NCBI RefSeq assembly: GCF_905220415.1
Contig: NC_059556.1
Location: 1,934,501 to 1,998,500, forward strand
Length of the DNA stretch: 64,000 nt
From: Colias croceus
Lineage: Eukaryota; Arthropoda; Insecta; Lepidoptera; Pieridae
Direction: 5' to 3'
Both the position numbers and the translations under genes were made by a program. This document shows positions 1 through 10,669 of this stretch, piece after piece. The notes beneath the pieces were generated by a model. The model did not search any database. It was not told where the DNA came from and saw only the letters and a program-made list of their open reading frames with translations. Numbering within the stretch: the first letter of the stretch is position 1; every line of letters starts with the position of its first letter.

Positions 1-877
1 AACAGGATGTTTAAAATAATAATATCTACCTACCTAAATTAAAACTCAAGGATATTCTTCCGTAAATAGGGCAGAAAGCTACTAATGTAAAGAAAATCGG
101 TCAATGAAACATATTTGAAATTTTGTTAACACATACATAATATTATTATTAAGAACTTTATATATTTACTATTACGAACAATTACGAAGACTTACCTTAC
201 GTAAAATACTTACCTTACCTTAAGTATATTACCGAAATAAAGGGATTTTCTTGTATAGTAAACGTATACACACATTATGGAAGAGGATTTAAAAATCCTT
301 CGTCATGCCTCTTATAATATAGGTACCTTATTAAAGTCATAAATAAACAATATTAGTGTTACAAAATCTGTCCCTCAGCATTATCTCATAGTTAGAACAA
401 TGTGTATTTTTTTCTAATCAGTTGATAAGATTTCAAGTTTGTTTATTTTGGACATGCATGAGGTTACAGTTAATGATAAACGTTTGGAAATTAAATTAAC
501 GGATTTTAAACGTGTTATATATTTACTAGAATACCTAAAAGTATGAGACTAATGTTAGCGTAAGAACTTCGTTTACCTAAAACAAGTTTTTAAAATGAAA
601 CTTTTATTACATCGTCTCAAACTTTTTGGTCTGTGTAGCGCATGTCGCGTGACGCACGATACGTACGATAATTGTCGTACAAATACGATAATTTTTAGTT
701 AAATGTCTATAGTGTGAAAAAGAGTTTCACTTTTACCGTGGTTTCATAAAACCACACAACATTTTTTTTTGTAATGTTTTTTTTTTCTTCTTTTTTACAT
801 TTAAGAGATACATCTATATATTATTATTTAAGTTGCTCTATTGTTTGTTTTCGTATGAATACAATGTATATTCTGAA
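1..877. other. AT-rich stretch with no recognised gene
   Basis: No coding region or known repeat was recognised. The one local structure is an imperfect palindrome near 662-679 (arms GTACGA/TCGTAC) in a CpG-bearing patch. It is probably upstream intron or intergenic DNA. Confidence 0.5.
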
Positions 878-1067
878 CTAGCTGTGCCGCGCGGTTTCAC
901 CCGCATTGCTTCGCTCCTGTTGGTCTGAGCGTGATGTTATATAGCCTATAGCCTTCCTCGATAAACGGGCTATCTAACACCGAAATAATTATTCAAATCG
1001 GACCAGTAATTCCCGAGATTAGCGCGTTCAAACAAACAAACTCTTCAGCTTTATAATATTAGTATGT
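878..1067 (-). mobile_element. Non-autonomous Helitron, family A
   Basis: Read on the minus strand, it starts near a degenerate TACATACTAATATTATAAAG, contains the family A core and a GC-rich 3' hairpin, and ends in CTAG (878-881) next to T of the A|T target. It has no coding capacity and would depend on a Helitron transposase in trans. Confidence 0.75.
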
Positions 1068-1217
1068 ATCGAGTAGTTAAAGTATGATTAGAATTGTAAC
1101 AACCTTCGTTCTGTCAAACTTTCCAATATACTTGTATTATATTTAGTCCACACGTGGTAAGTGACCTGAAGTAGTACATGTGTTTTATCTCTTTGCAAGC
1201 TAGATTTTAATGTATAA

Positions 1218-1440
1218 CTAGCTTTTCGTCCGCTTTGTTTTAAATTTAACAAATTATGTATTAAAACCCTCTCGAGAACAGCTACTCGACTATAGTCTAT
1301 ACATTTTTTAATTTGAAATCTAGCGTAGTTTTAAGATTCTAAAAGAATAAGTTGTAGGTACGCAAAGAGACAAACAGACAGACTGATATGAGCTATTTTG
1401 TATTATAGTTTACACACAAAGATAATATTATGTAGTTACA
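1218..1440 (-). mobile_element. Degenerate Helitron-like element
   Basis: The sequence starts with CTAGCTTTTCGTCCGC, as expected for the reversed 3' end of a short lepidopteran Helitron, and runs to a GACAAACAGACAGAC motif. The middle does not match the other families in this window and the 5' terminus is not clear. Confidence 0.4.
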
Positions 1441-2959
1441 TACGAAAAACAATAATAGGCCTAAAACGAAACGTGGTTTTAAACGTATACCAAATATTTG
1501 TATCGAGAAAAAAAATATTGATTTCAAATAGATATGATTTTAAAAACGAATTAAAATATTTATTTTAAACAGGTTACAATTTTAGGCATAAATAAATAGC
1601 ATTTCACATAATATCACCATATTTACCCAATTATACAAATTTTATAGGTGTAGTGTATATAGGAAAAAATAAAACTAAATATTTCATATCGTTATTTCTT
1701 TATTCATGAACTTTAAAATATATTTATGTTGTTACTATATTATAAATGCCTATATAAAAAAATCTTAAGTCAATGTGTTTGTTGTTTATGGTTCTACCCT
1801 ATGATATATAAAAGAGCTAGATACGTTACCCGCTCTCTATTTTGGCAAGAAAAAACTCAGGTAAGTGCCCGAGTTTCACTTATCACGCACCATTCAGCGT
1901 CGTGCCTGGACGTTCTTTTTGTATTTTAATCGGCAGTTGTTATTACGAAGTACATGAGTGAGACATGTATTATGTCTCGTGCGTGAGAGTGAAAGAGAGA
2001 ACAACTGTATTGGTGATAATGCGTTAGTAAGTAGGTATGTATTAATTACGCTGTTTTTTAGTGCAATGATGTTGGCGTATGCCGCGTCTACTAGTATAAT
2101 AGGTCATTGGTTCTACCGATGTTTTTATATATTATGATTTCAGTTATATATATTATGTAGAAAAGGTTGTTATCTAATACGCACACTACACAATTTTGTT
2201 TAAATATGTATTGATATAATATCAAATATGATATACTATTATTACCTACTTCTACTTGTCATAAATTATTATTATTATTTATCATAATATGTTAATTACA
2301 CAAAAAAATCTGATAATAACGATAATTAGAGAGAAATAATAAAGTAAACAATATGTAGAATCAATTTTATTATTAACAAACATTAAAATGAATTTGTAAA
2401 ATTGACAATGGTTTCTGAACGAACTTCGATCATAAACTTGATTGAGAATAACCAACTGCGCATGATATTATAGAAAAAAAGGTTCTCCAAGTGATCATTT
2501 CCTATTCTATCATTGTTCTACTCCGATACGGTGAATCCACAGCAATCTGAAATAAAAAAAAAAAGATTATTAATAACATATTATCAATACTTATATGGTT
2601 TAAAACAGTTTATATTTGATTTGTGTGCTATAATAATATAACCCCACGAATTGTTTTATTCGGCCGACTTTTGTTTTTACTTGCTTTCACAACTGTGTTT
2701 CACAATAAAGAAAATATGTTTAATGCATAATATTATGACTGAAAGTAAAAAATTAAAGATGCAAATGCCATTGGATCATATTTTATTGATAAGTCGGTTG
2801 ATAAGATTTTTAAATTCATTGCCTAGAGTCATATTGAGAAACATTAAATGTCAACTAGTCTAAGCTCCTGTTATTTATGTTTTAGTTTTATTTAATTTGA
2901 CAATAGACATTCATTGATTTGATCAACGTTATATCTCTTATGGCTGCTGTTCACGGGAA
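1441..2959. other. AT-rich stretch, nothing recognised
   Basis: No gene, repeat family or inverted-repeat pair was identified. Short open frames here have no recognisable domain and look like chance. Confidence 0.5.
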
Positions 2960-2964
2960 GAGTA

Positions 2965-3058
2965 AAAGGTAGAGTAAACTAGTACTCTACCAGTTTTAGT
3001 AGAGTAACACGGTGCTAGCCACTCTACTCTACCAAATTTTAGTACTCTACTCTACAAT
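2965..3058. repeat. Cluster of TAGAGTA/TACTCTA motifs
   Basis: About seven copies of TAGAGTA or its reverse complement lie within some 95 bases. They include a palindrome with 9-base arms (GGTAGAGTA/TACTCTACC) and two copies of a TACTCTACCA..TTTTAGTA unit. The cluster lies just outside the Helitron end at 3077. Its function is unknown. Confidence 0.6.
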
Positions 3059-3144
3059 GCTGTCTACATTAGTATAGTAGCTGTGCTCATGGGCGTAGCC
3101 ACGGTGGGGCAGGCTGGGGCGCTTGCCCCACTCTAGCTTTGACC

Positions 3145-3296
3145 TTTTTTTTTATAGTGGGGAAATCTTCCAAAGATACCCACGGCCCCCGGGGAAGGAG
3201 CCGTGGGTTATGTCGGATTCTTACCGACTAAAACCCCACTGTGTTCCGTCGAGCCGCTTTAATGATGGGGCCGCGGGTATTTGTTAGAATTCTTCC
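3145..3296 (-). mobile_element. Small retroposon (SINE or LINE 3' fragment) nested in the hAT-like element
   Basis: A 152-bp insert is flanked by the 11-bp direct repeat TAGCTTTGACC (3134-3144 and 3297-3307). On the minus strand it ends in a poly-A tract, seen as T9 at 3145-3153. The body includes a GC-rich segment (CCCCGGGGGCCGTGGG). Duplication plus tail identify target-primed retroposition. The family is not certain. Confidence 0.7.
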
Positions 3297-3485
3297 TAGC
3301 TTTGACCTGGAAGGTAACGTAAGAAAATTCACACTCGATTCTCGAAAGTCGACAGGCGACACAGAAAATGCGACCTTTGTAATTAGTATTATTTACCTTT
3401 AAATTGACTGACTTATAACAACTAACAAGTGTCATACTTTTTACTTTACACTTTTTTTTTTCTAGTGCCTACTCTATAAAAAATT

Positions 3486-3927
3486 CATTCGCGAATGCTC
3501 GCAAATGCCTTCGCGAATGCCATCGCAAATGCCTTCGCAAATGCCTTCGCGAATGCCTTCGCAAATGCCTTCGCGAATGCCTTTGCGAATGCCATCGCGA
3601 ATGCCTTCGCAAATGCCTTTGCGAATGCCTTCGCAATTGCCTTCGCGAATGCCTTCACCAATGCCTTCGCGAATGCCTTCGCAAATGCCTTCGCGAATGC
3701 CATCGCAAATGCCTTCGCGAATGCCTTCGCGAGTGCCTTCGCGAGTGCCTTCGCGAGTGCCTTCGCGAGTGCCTTCGCGAGTGCCTTCGCGAATGCCTTC
3801 GCGAATGCCTTCGCAAATGCCTTCGCATATGCCTTCGCGAATGCCTTCGCGAATGTCATCGCGAATGCCTTCACAAATGCCTTCGCAAATGCCTTCGCGA
3901 GTGCCTTCGCGAATGCCTTCGCATTTG
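3486..3927. repeat. 12-bp minisatellite, about 36-37 copies
   Basis: The unit is ATGCCTTCGCGA, with variants carrying CGCAA and CGCGAG. Five or more consecutive GTGCCTTCGCGA copies at about 3729-3790 show local homogenisation. Because the unit is a multiple of three with no stop in several frames, three long open frames arise on both strands (MPSR/MPSQ, NAFA and KAFA repeats). They have no start context or homology and are not taken as genes. Confidence 0.95.
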
Positions 3928-4559
3928 AATACCTGGATATAACTTTGGGTACATACAGTTGCTAGTTACATAATATTTTTTATTGTTGCCCCACCATGAG
4001 CCCATGGCTGTGCTCCGCGGTTTCACCCGCGTGGCTCATGTTGGTCATAGCGTGATGATATATAGCCTATAGCCTTCCTCGATGAATAATGAGCTATCTA
4101 ACACCGAAATAATTTTTCAAATCGGACCAGTAGTCCCTGAGATTAACGCGTTCAAACGAACAAACTCTTCAGCTTTATAATATTAGTATAGATTTAACTG
4201 TATTTTTTTTTTAATTTAAATCGTTTAAAACTAAAGCGTTTCCAACGCCGATGTTATATGTAATCTACAATAACTTTTAAGGTCAAACAGCTAAAAATAA
4301 AAGGCTATTTTACATGAAAATAAACGTGTACAATTTATTAACATAGGCTTAAAATTGTTACGGTACTTGACGAAACGGTATGTTAACTTTTGTGACGTAA
4401 TAGGCTTGTCTATACTAACTTAGGATTGAGTGTAAAATCTATGCGTTACATAAAACATTTTATGTTTGTCTCTAATAAAAAGTTACTCTACTAAAAAGTT
4501 ATTGAACTGATTTTGAAAATGTTTTCACTGATTTTGAAAATTATTTTTCAGTGTTATTC

Positions 4560-4717
4560 GCTTGTATAGTTTTACCTACTAAACCGATTGCAATGAAATT
4601 TAGCAAACATTTAGAGGGTTACTTGGATAGGATATATAGGATAGGTTTTCCCGGAAATCCCACGGGAACTATGGGTTTTTCTTTGAAAATGCGGGCGAAG
4701 CCGCGGGTGGAAAGCTA
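4560..4717 (+). mobile_element. Helitron family B, 5' end lost
   Basis: It carries the family B core (ACCGATTGCAATGAAATTTAGC, then GGATAGGTTTTCCCGGAAAT) and the 3' hairpin region GCGGGCGAAGCCGCGGG. The terminal tetranucleotide is mutated to CTAC. The TCTATACTAAT start is missing or decayed. Confidence 0.65.
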
Positions 4718-4950
4718 CTTACATAATATAATTGTTATTATGATGTTACAAGATGTAAACATTTAAACATGAGGTACTTTATAAAATTGTAAAATAAATT
4801 TTACAAGTATACGGAGTTTCAATATAATTTATAGTTTAGTTTGCATGTGGAATACATAAAATTTTATCGAGAATATTACAACTAATATTATGTCACATAA
4901 AATGTTATTTTCTTAACGAAATTTAATTCTATGTAAGTTTAACACTTATA

Positions 4951-5120
4951 TCTATAATATAAAAATAAATCCCAAAATGTGTTGGTAAGCGCATAACTTT
5001 AGAACAGCTGAACCGATTTCTTTAATTCTTTTTTTATTATATTCCTTGAAGTACGAGGATGGTTCTTATGTAGAGAAAACGTGAATATGTACCACGGGCG
5101 AAGCCGGGGCGGACCGCTAG
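4951..5120 (+). mobile_element. Helitron family D, complete
   Basis: This 170-bp element starts TCTATAATATAAAAAT after A (4950) and ends in CTAG (5117-5120) before T (5121), giving an exact A|T Helitron insertion. A GGGCGAAGCCGGGGCGG hairpin region precedes the end. Confidence 0.8.
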
Positions 5121-5681
5121 TATTATTATAAAAATATTACATCATTCTAGGTTTTGATTTCGTTCTTTCAGTTTTGCAATAATGGTTCACATAAAAATAG
5201 GCAAATAAACATACACACTACACAGTATTCTAAATAGTAAATACTATATTTTTAAAGGGAATTTTGGAATGAATATCGAACTTATATTTATGTATGCTAA
5301 ATACTTATAGCCTATAATCTAGGATACGCCATTTTTAAGTCACGCAAATGACCTGTTAACCTAGTTTCTTATCTAATATTTAAAAGTGAGTATTTTTCAT
5401 AGATGGATAAAGTTTCCTTTACATGTGTGTCTGTTTTGATTTAAACGGCGTTTATTATATAAATGATTGAATAATTTAATACCATATCTAGGTCGTTAGA
5501 TTCATCAGTGAACCAGGTGTAAGAAACTATAACAGGAATAGGAGCTTTTACTTCCAGTATCAGCAAGGAGGCAATAAGAAAATAGAAATTGTTATTTATT
5601 TATCATCATTATGAAAAAGAATTGCCAGCCATTGTTGATGAGTTTAATAAAAACGAATATTTTGTACTTTTATATTATTTA

Positions 5682-5856
5682 GGGCTGATTTTTCAATCCT
5701 TGGTTAAAACTTATTCGTAGAATAACGTATTAAACTACCATTTATGAAATGTATTCTAATTGCCAGTATTTGACAGTTTACAGGTGACATTTTAATATTA
5801 TCGTGTAATACTTTATTGGACGGGTAATATTTATCCAAGGATTGAAAAATCGGCCC
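5682..5856. mobile_element. PIF/Harbinger-like MITE, copy 1
   Basis: This 175-bp element has inverted ends GGGCTGATTTTTCAATCC / GGGCCGATTTTTCAATCC flanked by TTA (5679-5681 and 5857-5859). A 3-bp TWA duplication with GG-starting inverted repeats is the Harbinger signature. There is no coding capacity. A second copy lies at 45658-45829. Confidence 0.75.
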
Positions 5857-6317
5857 TTAATCTTTTAAGAACGGCAATTAAAATAAGTGATTACGATAAT
5901 AAGATTGTGAATGAACTTATTTTTTGTACGGTTCTTATTAACAATAATGTGATTTTTTATGGAGTAGGATTGCGTCATTCATATTATTATTATTGTACAT
6001 GTGAATGGTTAAGACACATAAAATACAAGCATATTAAGTTCTAGGGCAGATTTATAGGAAATGTGTCTTTCTATTGGTGAAAGAATTTCTAAGTCCGCTA
6101 GGCGCTAAGAAGATGTAATATTAATAAATACATTACAAACTAACATTAACTATAAATTATCTTAGAAAAAGCTATAAAGTCTACTTGCGAGTAAAAAATT
6201 CAAATAGAAGAAAAATAAGCTCTACTATTCTATTTTATAAAAAAATAATATGAGAGAAATAAATCAGCTCTATATTACTAAAGTTTATTGAAATTCTTGT
6301 CAAATATAATACGAGAT

Positions 6318-8786
6318 TGGCGTCTTTTACTGTCCTCACCTTTCTGTCGACTACTTCGACAAATTCGATATTATCCTTGACCAATTCGTTCCTCTTTATG
6401 ATCACACCATTTTAATGGGTGACTTTAACACCTGTCTCTTAAAATCCGATGCTCGCTCGCATAAACTATCATCCATTGTTAATTCCTTTAATTTACATAT
6501 ACTCCCTCTTAATCCTACGCATTTCTTCCCAAATTGTGCTCCTTCCCTCTTAGACCTAATCCTAGTTTCCTCTCCTGATAAAATCTCAAAGTTTGGACAG
6601 TGTCCTGCGGAGGGATTTTCCTATCATGATCTTATTTTTGTTTCCTTTAAGCTCCGACCTCCCAAACCTAAACGAAAGACAATCCTGCAGCGCAATTTTA
6701 GTGGTATTGATGCAGATCGTCTCCTTGATGATGCGTCCGAGATCAATTGGTCTGTAGTTTTTGAGGCTCAAGACATCGATGAAAAGGTTGACATCTTCAA
6801 CGCGCTTATAATAGAGCTCTATGATAGGCACGCTCCACTAAAACCAATAAAAATAAAGCACCGGCCTGCTCCATGGTTAACTCCAGAAATTAAAACGCTG
6901 TTAACTGCCAAAGCCAATGCCAAATCCAAACTGCGATCTGACAATAGTGATGCGCTTCGAGAAAAGTTCAAAAGAATTCGAAATCGCTGTAATACATTAT
7001 GTAGAGATGCACAAAGACGCCACATTCACAAATCAGTCGAGAACGGCGACTCTGCCAAAGTTTGGAAATTCCTCAAATCCCTTGGTATTGGTAAATCCTC
7101 ACATAATCCCATATCGTCATGCGTAAATTTAGATGGCCTGAATACGCATTTCTCCTCTCATGTGCAAAATTTCGATGCTAATGTTAAAAAGCGAACTTTA
7201 AATAAAATTTCCACAAATCCTAATCCTACACATCCTCCGTTCATTTTTAATCAATTTTCTGATTGTGATGTAAAGAAGAACGTACTATCAATAACTTCTA
7301 AAGCAGTTGGCAGTGACTGCATTAGCCGTAATATGGTCATCCCAATCCTTGATATCATTCTTCCTGTGATAACTCATATCCTAAATTTCTCCGTTAGTTC
7401 ACATACTTTTCCCAGTGCATGGAAGTATGCACACATTATACCTCTTCCAAAACTTTCAAAACCTGTCTCGTTTTCCGATTATCGACCTATTTCCATTCTT
7501 CCTTTCCTATCAAAAGTTTTGGAACGCTTAGTGCAACAGCAGTTAAGTGCCTTCCTTAACAAACATGATCTTTTGAATCCTTTCCAATCCGGCTTCCGTC
7601 CCGGTCATAGCACGGTTACTGCTCTTATTAAAGTCACTGACGACATTCGCTTACACATGGATCAAAAACAGCTAACGTTGCTATCATCTCTGGATTTTAG
7701 TAATGCGTTTAATACAGTTGACCATGACATCCTTCTTAGCATGTTACGTTTTCTTAACATATCTCCAACAGATATTGATTGGTTTCGTAGTTATCTACAG
7801 GGACGTCAGCAACGCATCCAAGTTGATAATACCCTTTCTTCTTGGGCTAATGTTACTGCTGGTGTTCCACAAGGCGGTGTGCTTTCCCCTCTTCTTTTTA
7901 GTATATTTATAAATTCAATATCCCTGAACATCACTTCTCTCTATCATATGTATGCAGATGACTTTCAAATTTATTGCCACGCAGCGATCGATGATTTTCC
8001 GAATGCTGTGACAACAATGAACAACGACATTTCCACTATTGTCAGATGGAGTTTCAATCATGGCTTAAGACACAAATTATTGTTTGTGGTACGAAATATT
8101 TCGTATCCAAGATAGATTGGACTTCTCTGCCAAAAGTTGTAGTTGATGGGGTTGCAATACCATATCGCAACGAAATTAAGTGTTTAGGGATTTGGATCGA
8201 TTCATGCTTAACTTGGAATAATCAAATAAAGGAAGTGCGTAAAAAGGTTTTCGCTGCTGCTAGTTCTATTCGCCGGCTACGCAACTTTCTGCCGATACCA
8301 ACTAAAATTGCGCTCGTTCAAACACTCCTTTTACCTATTATAGATTATGCCGACGCGTGCTATCCTGACCTCTATGAATACCACCTTGACTGCCTTGAGC
8401 GCCTTCAAAATTTTTGCATAAGATTTGTGTTTGGCTTGCGCAAATACGATCATGTCTCCGAATTTCGTTCTAAGCTCAAATGGCTTCCCATTCGTCTTCG
8501 CCGAAATACTCATATCCTTCACCTCCTGTACTGTGTTCTGTTTGATCCGAAAACACCGCAATATTTAAAGGAGAGATTTGAGTTCCTTGTGTCTAATTTA
8601 CACCCAATTCGATCATCAAATAAGTCTCGTCTGGTCGTACCGGGGCATGTAAATCATATTTATAATTCTTCGTTTACTGTGCGTGCCATCAGGCTATGGA
8701 ACGATCTACCATTAGACATAAGAGAAGCTCAATCTCTACTCACATTCAAAACACTGCTGAAGCGATTTTACCTGTCCAAGTCATGA
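6318..8786 (+). pseudogene. LINE ORF2 (endonuclease-RT), truncated and frameshifted
   Basis: The reading frame is open from the truncation point, encoding the C-terminal part of an APE-type endonuclease (HLSVDYFDKFD, then ILMGDFNTCL with the GDFN motif at 6415-6426). It then encodes an RT with SDYRPISILPFLSKVLERLV, FRPGHST, DFSNAFNTVDH (about 7693), GVPQGGVLSPLLF and YADD (7951-7962). After TIVRWSFNHGLR the frame is lost near 8070-8080. The next frame resumes at KTQIIVCGTKY and carries the RT thumb and C-terminal region to a stop at 8786. The break looks like a small deletion removing the residues usually found between GLR and KTQ. Two breaks (5' truncation, frameshift) make it a dead copy. 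It would have acted in target-primed reverse transcription. Confidence 0.85.
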
Positions 8787-8881
8787 ACTCAGATCTACCT
8801 GTTTCATTTAAGTTCAATATTGTTATATTGATGCTGTCACCGTATGTGTCTGTTTTTCAACTAGTAAGTAGCTCATTTCTA

Positions 8882-9095
8882 TGTGTATGTATGTATGTGT
8901 ATATATGTATGTATATAATAGGGATGTATATATGTACTTTGTATTTATATTATTTTATCTACGTATACTACTTTTATGTAGGTATGTATATGTATGTATG
9001 TGTATGTAGGTTTATGTATGCATGTATATGTATGTAGATATATTATGGATGTATATAATATGTTCTCTGTGTTTATACTATTTTATTTATGTATT
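8882..9095 (+). repeat. TATG-rich tandem region in the LINE 3' UTR
   Basis: Interrupted TATG/TGTA repeats contain two copies of a longer segment of the form GGATGTATATA..TTTATA.TATTTTAT, at about 8930-8965 and 9047-9095. This suggests a duplicated 3' UTR block. The ORF reading of this region is low-complexity and not a gene. Confidence 0.7.
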
Positions 9096-9308
9096 TTAAA
9101 CTTTATAAATGCACCTCTTGCCCATAAACGAATACTTATCTACACTGTTTTTCCTTGACCACCAGGTTGTCTGGAAGAGATCGCTGTCTTAGCGATAAGA
9201 CCGCCTGTTGTGCTCAACTGTGTCTATTTATTTTATATATTTACTCTTGTAATTTTTTTATTTATTGGTGCACAATAAAGTATTTTTGTTTTGTTTGTTT
9301 GTTTGAGA

Positions 9309-10529
9309 TCAAGGTTATAGTATACTGTGGCTCTAAGGTTATAAACTAAAAATCATTTTCATGTCACATATTTTATATTGGTTAGTATGTAGTATAAATT
9401 ATTTTTGAATGGATGTTCTTTTCTGTTCATATTACATATTAGGACTCAGGAGACTATTCGAGTTTCTTTACGCACATATTGTGAAAATGTCTTTTAAATA
9501 TTGTCTTTTATGGCTAATTAATTAACATTTTCTTAAAAAAAAATTAAAATGTTGTTTACTCTCATTTCTTTCACTTATCTACAACATAGATTATTATCTA
9601 CTTTTTTATTTTTCCGAGAATGTTGCACACATTAAACTAGTAATATAAATAAATATGAAGCATAAATTCATAAGGCATATGAATAAAACAAAGTATAAGT
9701 ACATTGGAAACGTGCTTAGAAAGGAAAATACAAAATTTTGCGATGATACAAATGTCCGTTGATATAATTAATTGTTGTATCTATAATCGAGTTGACTAAT
9801 GGCTACAGATTAAAAAATATAGAGAAATATTTATTATCTGTGCTACCACGTGTACAGAGTGTTGCCAAACAGAAAAAACTTGAAGCGTATGTTGACCCAC
9901 AGTTACGTGAATGAAGGAATTGCTTTTAATAGACGACTGGCAGACATTTTGTGATTTGAATCATCGTGCTATTGGTTTTTTGAATATGTCGTATAAATCG
10001 TTATTTACATTTGAATAAAATATACATAAATAATTAATAAAAATAATAATATTTAATAATATACATTAATAAAAATTACGTTATCTTAATTGTAGAATAC
10101 AAAATGTTAGTCCTCTTCTAATTGGATCGAGTGTGTTATAATGACATTTTTTTATTTTAATTTCTTTTAAATAAAAAGACAAGCGTATAATATCTACACA
10201 GATTATATTTTTATGTAATATTTAAAAGTTTGCGCGCTATTGCGCTGTTTTATCTGTGAAGCAATATCATAGACTAAACAAAATATTTTAAACTATAAGT
10301 TTTGGTAATGTATTTGAAAACATGTAATAATAAACACATTTCGATACAGAAATACTTCAAGCGTATAAGCAACACTTCAAAACACTAAAACTATAATGGT
10401 TTTTACTTGGAATAAATATCACAAATACTAAATTAATAGGTATTTGATGGAATGTTCTAGTAGTTCAGTGCTTAAGGCCTACGACTTCCAGAAATGTATA
10501 ATTTTTTTCTTAAAATTATCTATATCATA
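9309..10529. other. AT-rich stretch, nothing recognised
   Basis: No domain, inverted terminal repeat pair or known lepidopteran repeat was seen here. Confidence 0.5.
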
Positions 10530-10534
10530 GCTCC

Positions 10535-10650
10535 AATTGGTGAAAGAAAACATCGTGATGAAACTAGCATGTCCCTGAATCAAAAGTTCGTTGACATGTG
10601 ACATCTGCCAATCTACAGCATGGTGGATTATGGGCAAATCTGTGTAGGAG
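10535..10650. repeat. Degenerate lepidopteran interspersed repeat
   Basis: The segment carries AAGAAAACATCGTGATGAAAC followed by ACATCTGCCAAT and CATGGTGGATTATGGG. This order of motifs resembles a common lepidopteran dispersed repeat (recalled from memory). The family name and boundaries are uncertain. Confidence 0.4.
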
Positions 10651-10669
10651 CAGAACGTACATATATGGC

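Larger units (their letters stand above)
3088..4006. mobile_element. Non-autonomous hAT-like DNA transposon
   Basis: The 919-bp insertion is flanked by an exact 8-bp direct repeat GCTGTGCT (3080-3087 and 4007-4014), the duplication size of hAT elements. Its ends are inverted: CATGGGC then GGTGGGGCA on the left, mirrored by TGCCCCACC then GCCCATG on the right. The GGGCGTAGCCA start resembles the ends of hAT elements related to ZMYM/ZNF862-type transposases (from memory, not searched). No transposase is encoded. It contains a small retroposon and a large minisatellite. Confidence 0.7.
3077..4192 (-). mobile_element. Helitron family A split by a hAT-like insertion
   Basis: The right part (4007-4192) is a typical family A element read on the minus strand and ends at GA|T (4192/4193). 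Its 3' tip, TAGCTGTGCT, is displaced to 3077-3087 by the 919-bp insertion at 3088-4006. Removing the insertion and one copy of the 8-bp duplication GCTGTGCT restores the normal family A 3' end. Confidence 0.75.
6318..9303 (+). mobile_element. 5'-truncated non-LTR retrotransposon (LINE)
   Basis: The element enters inside the endonuclease domain, continues through a reverse transcriptase (RT) and a 3' UTR with a TATG-rich tract, and ends with AATAAAG and a TTTG repeat tail (about 9283-9303). A 5-bp GAGAT lies on both sides (6313-6317 and 9304-9308), a possible short target duplication. The short tandem-repeat tail and the DFSNAFN and VPQGGVLSP motifs suggest the CR1/Rex1/L2 side of the Jockey group. 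Clade assignment is tentative. Confidence 0.8.

Noticed and set aside
3485..3965. Three overlapping open frames of 129-156 codons on both strands
   Set aside because: They are by-products of a 12-bp tandem repeat with no stop codons; low-complexity four-residue repeats in every frame, no domain and no start context.
8696..9037. 113-codon frame rich in Tyr/Met/Cys
   Set aside because: It is a translation of the TATG-rich LINE 3' UTR.
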